NCBI GenBank assembly: GCA_026706505.1
Contig: JAPOYQ010000802.1
Coordinates: 1-5,778 of the forward strand
Source of the DNA: Gemmatimonadota bacterium
GTDB taxonomy: Bacteria > Latescibacterota > UBA2968 > UBA8231
Direction of reading: 5' to 3'
Length of the DNA: 5,778 bases
Shown here: positions 4,255-5,778 of the stretch, piece by piece
Layout of the letters: the number at the start of each line of letters is the position of its first letter
Numbering within the stretch: position 1 is the first letter of the stretch
The notes under the pieces: model-generated
Database searches by the model: none
Told to the model about the DNA's origin: nothing
The model's input: the letters and a program-made list of their open reading frames with translations, nothing else
Translations under genes and position numbers: made by a program

Positions 4255-5778
4255 ATGGCCGAGCCTAAGCTGCGATTCCCGGTGCGGAAGTTAGCGGCGC
4301 TCAGGCCGGGTTATCTGGCGTTGCTGTTTGTCGTGCTAGCCTTGGTGTTGGGGGCCTTTGCGCTCTATGGCCTGCGGCAGGCGCAGCAATCGACCTTAGA
4401 GACGCTCGAACGCGGAGCGCGGTCGTTGGCCGAAGCGGTTTCTCGCGCCGAGGAGAATGTACTCCGCGCCGAAGGCGACATGGAAGAACTGGTCGGAGAG
4501 CGGCTGCTGGACAACGCTCGGCTGCTGGCCGAGTTAGGGCTGACACAGTCGTTGTCCGACACGTTCTTGGTGCGGATTGCGGCGGACAATGCCCTCGACC
4601 AAGTCGATGTGTTCGACGTGGCCGGCCAACTGGTGGCGTCGAGTGGAGTCGTCGATGCGGAGGAGCTGGTGGAGTGGCAGCGGGAGTTGGAGCCACTGCT
4701 GGTAGGTACGGAGGAGGTGCTGCTGTTCGAGTTAGACGACCAGCTCTTTGCCGTGGCCGTGGCCATGCGGGATGGAGGCGCGGTGATCGTGAGGGCTGCG
4801 GCTGAGCGGCTTTTGCACCTGCGGATTCGCTCCGGCGCTGGTCGGCTGATCCAAGAGATCGGTACCAACCAAGACATTGTGTACATGGCCTTGCAGGATA
4901 CGCTGGGCCTGTTGGCCGCTTCGCACGATTTGGTCTTACTCGAAAGCATTTCCGGTGACGCATTTCTCGAGACGGCCCTGACGAGCAATGCGGTCGCTTC
5001 GCGCCTCGTCGAGTTTGAGGGGGAGGAGATTTTTGAGGTCGTCATTCCCTTCGCACCCCAAGGGACGACGCTGGGGCTTTTGCGCATCGGCCTATCGCTG
5101 GACGAACTGCGGGCACAGGAGCAGCGCGGGCGGCTGCAAGTGGCGTTGCTGGTTCTCCTGCTTTTGGTATTGGGTGCCGTGGGTACCGGAGCGGTAATAG
5201 TGCGGCAAAACCTGGCCCTGCTCAGCGATGCGTACGCGAACATACAGACCTATAGCAGCCGCATCTTGGCGCAGATGACGGAGGCGGTGGTGGCCACGGA
5301 TCCGGCTGGTGCCATTGAAGTCTTCAACCAAGCGGCCGAGGCATTGTTCGGGGTCGAGGGTGAGCAGGTGCGGGGACAGCACCTGCGCGATGTATGGCCG
5401 CACGAGGCCGTGGATAGGGCTTTGGCCGGCGAGGAACTGGTGGGCTTGTCTTGTCGTTTTACGGATGTTCAAGGCCGCGAGCGGACCCTGTCGCTGTCGA
5501 GCGCACAGGTGTACAATGCCAGCGGCGAGGTGGAGACCATCGTCTTGGTGATCCAGGATCTGAGCGAGAAGGTGGCGCTGGAGGCCGATCTCCGGCGGCG
5601 CGACCGCTTGGCTTCTATGGGGGCCTTGGCCTCGGGCGTAGCCCACGAAGTGCGGAATCCACTCAATGCCATCAGTGTGATCGTGCAGCGGTTGCGGCGC
5701 GAGTTTACGCCGCGCACCGACGATGACGAATATCGCCAGCTAACCCAAGTTGTTGCCGGTGAGGTCGAGCGGGTCAAT
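4255..5778 (+). CDS. Membrane sensor histidine kinase, N-terminal 508 residues (cut by window edge)
   Basis: ATG 4255 follows an in-frame TAG at 4231-4233; AAGG at 4247-4250 gives a weak Shine-Dalgarno four bases ahead. Domains in order: a cytoplasmic basic tail; TM1 (about 20-40); a periplasmic region of about 250 residues that looks like a double Cache/PAS-like sensor (QVDVFDVAGQLVASSG near 116-131, and a second module ending LGLLRIGLSLDEL near 273-285); TM2 (about 296-316); a PAS domain (about 333-440, starting near ILAQMTEAVVATDPAG); and the HisKA box LASMGALASGVAHEVRNPLN with phospho-acceptor His464. The H-box resembles the NtrB/AtoS/ZraS type, whose partners are often sigma54-activating NtrC-like regulators. 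The ATPase domain lies beyond the window. It autophosphorylates and passes phosphate to a response regulator, probably encoded downstream. The stimulus is unknown. Confidence 0.9.
   Translation, partial: MAEPKLRFPVRKLAALRPGYLALLFVVLALVLGAFALYGLRQAQQSTLETLERGARSLAEAVSRAEENVLRAEGDMEELVGERLLDNARLLAELGLTQSLSDTFLVRIAADNALDQVDVFDVAGQLVASSGVVDAEELVEWQRELEPLLVGTEEVLLFELDDQLFAVAVAMRDGGAVIVRAAAERLLHLRIRSGAGRLIQEIGTNQDIVYMALQDTLGLLAASHDLVLLESISGDAFLETALTSNAVASRLVEFEGEEIFEVVIPFAPQGTTLGLLRIGLSLDELRAQEQRGRLQVALLVLLLLVLGAVGTGAVIVRQNLALLSDAYANIQTYSSRILAQMTEAVVATDPAGAIEVFNQAAEALFGVEGEQVRGQHLRDVWPHEAVDRALAGEELVGLSCRFTDVQGRERTLSLSSAQVYNASGEVETIVLVIQDLSEKVALEADLRRRDRLASMGALASGVAHEVRNPLNAISVIVQRLRREFTPRTDDDEYRQLTQVVAGEVERVN

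Noticed and set aside
4301..5243. Long open frames on the minus strand (4301-4963 and 4365-5243)
   Set aside because: They lie antisense to the sensor kinase, which has recognisable domains throughout. Their products are rich in Arg, Ser, Pro and Ala with no motif, as expected from the reverse of a GC-rich gene.

Overview
The window looks like chromosomal DNA of a Gram-negative bacterium with about 60% GC in its genes. The evidence for an outer envelope is a lytic transglycosylase with a lipoprotein-like N-terminus. I cannot name the species. The set of protein families would fit an uncultured, metabolically broad environmental lineage, but that is only an impression.

Layout. Positions 1-1284 hold two genes on the minus strand, four bases apart: a zinc-less medium-chain dehydrogenase/reductase (265-1284), and after it the first 86 codons of an FGGY-family carbohydrate kinase (1-260) that runs off the left edge. 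Together they suggest a sugar or polyol catabolic operon in which an oxidoreductase and a sugar kinase act on one substrate.

Positions 1285-2110 have no confident gene. This gap holds a good minus-strand promoter for the dehydrogenase and a weaker back-to-back plus-strand promoter. It also holds a very AT-rich block (1561-1860, 77 G/C of 300 by hand count) that contrasts sharply with its neighbours. One frame (1381-1743) gives three long open stretches separated by single stops and may be a decayed small membrane-protein gene. A 34-codon ORF (1868-1972) comes next. A terminator-like hairpin (2010-2048) and a second GC hairpin (2074-2088) then lie just ahead of the next ribosome binding site.

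Positions 2111-5778 hold two plus-strand genes 41 bases apart. The first is a 700-residue MltF-like protein with two periplasmic solute-binding domains (SBP_bac_3) followed by a lytic transglycosylase (SLT) domain. The second is a membrane sensor histidine kinase (two transmembrane helices, a large Cache-like periplasmic domain, a PAS domain and an H-box), cut by the right edge soon after its phospho-acceptor histidine. The pair suggests a coupled module: a periplasmic ligand-gated peptidoglycan-cleaving enzyme beside a two-component sensor, with a response regulator probably encoded beyond the window. The most interesting features are the doubled binding domains, which align without a gap at a constant 229-residue offset but differ at a likely ligand-contact residue, and the AT-rich block with its possible gene remnant.
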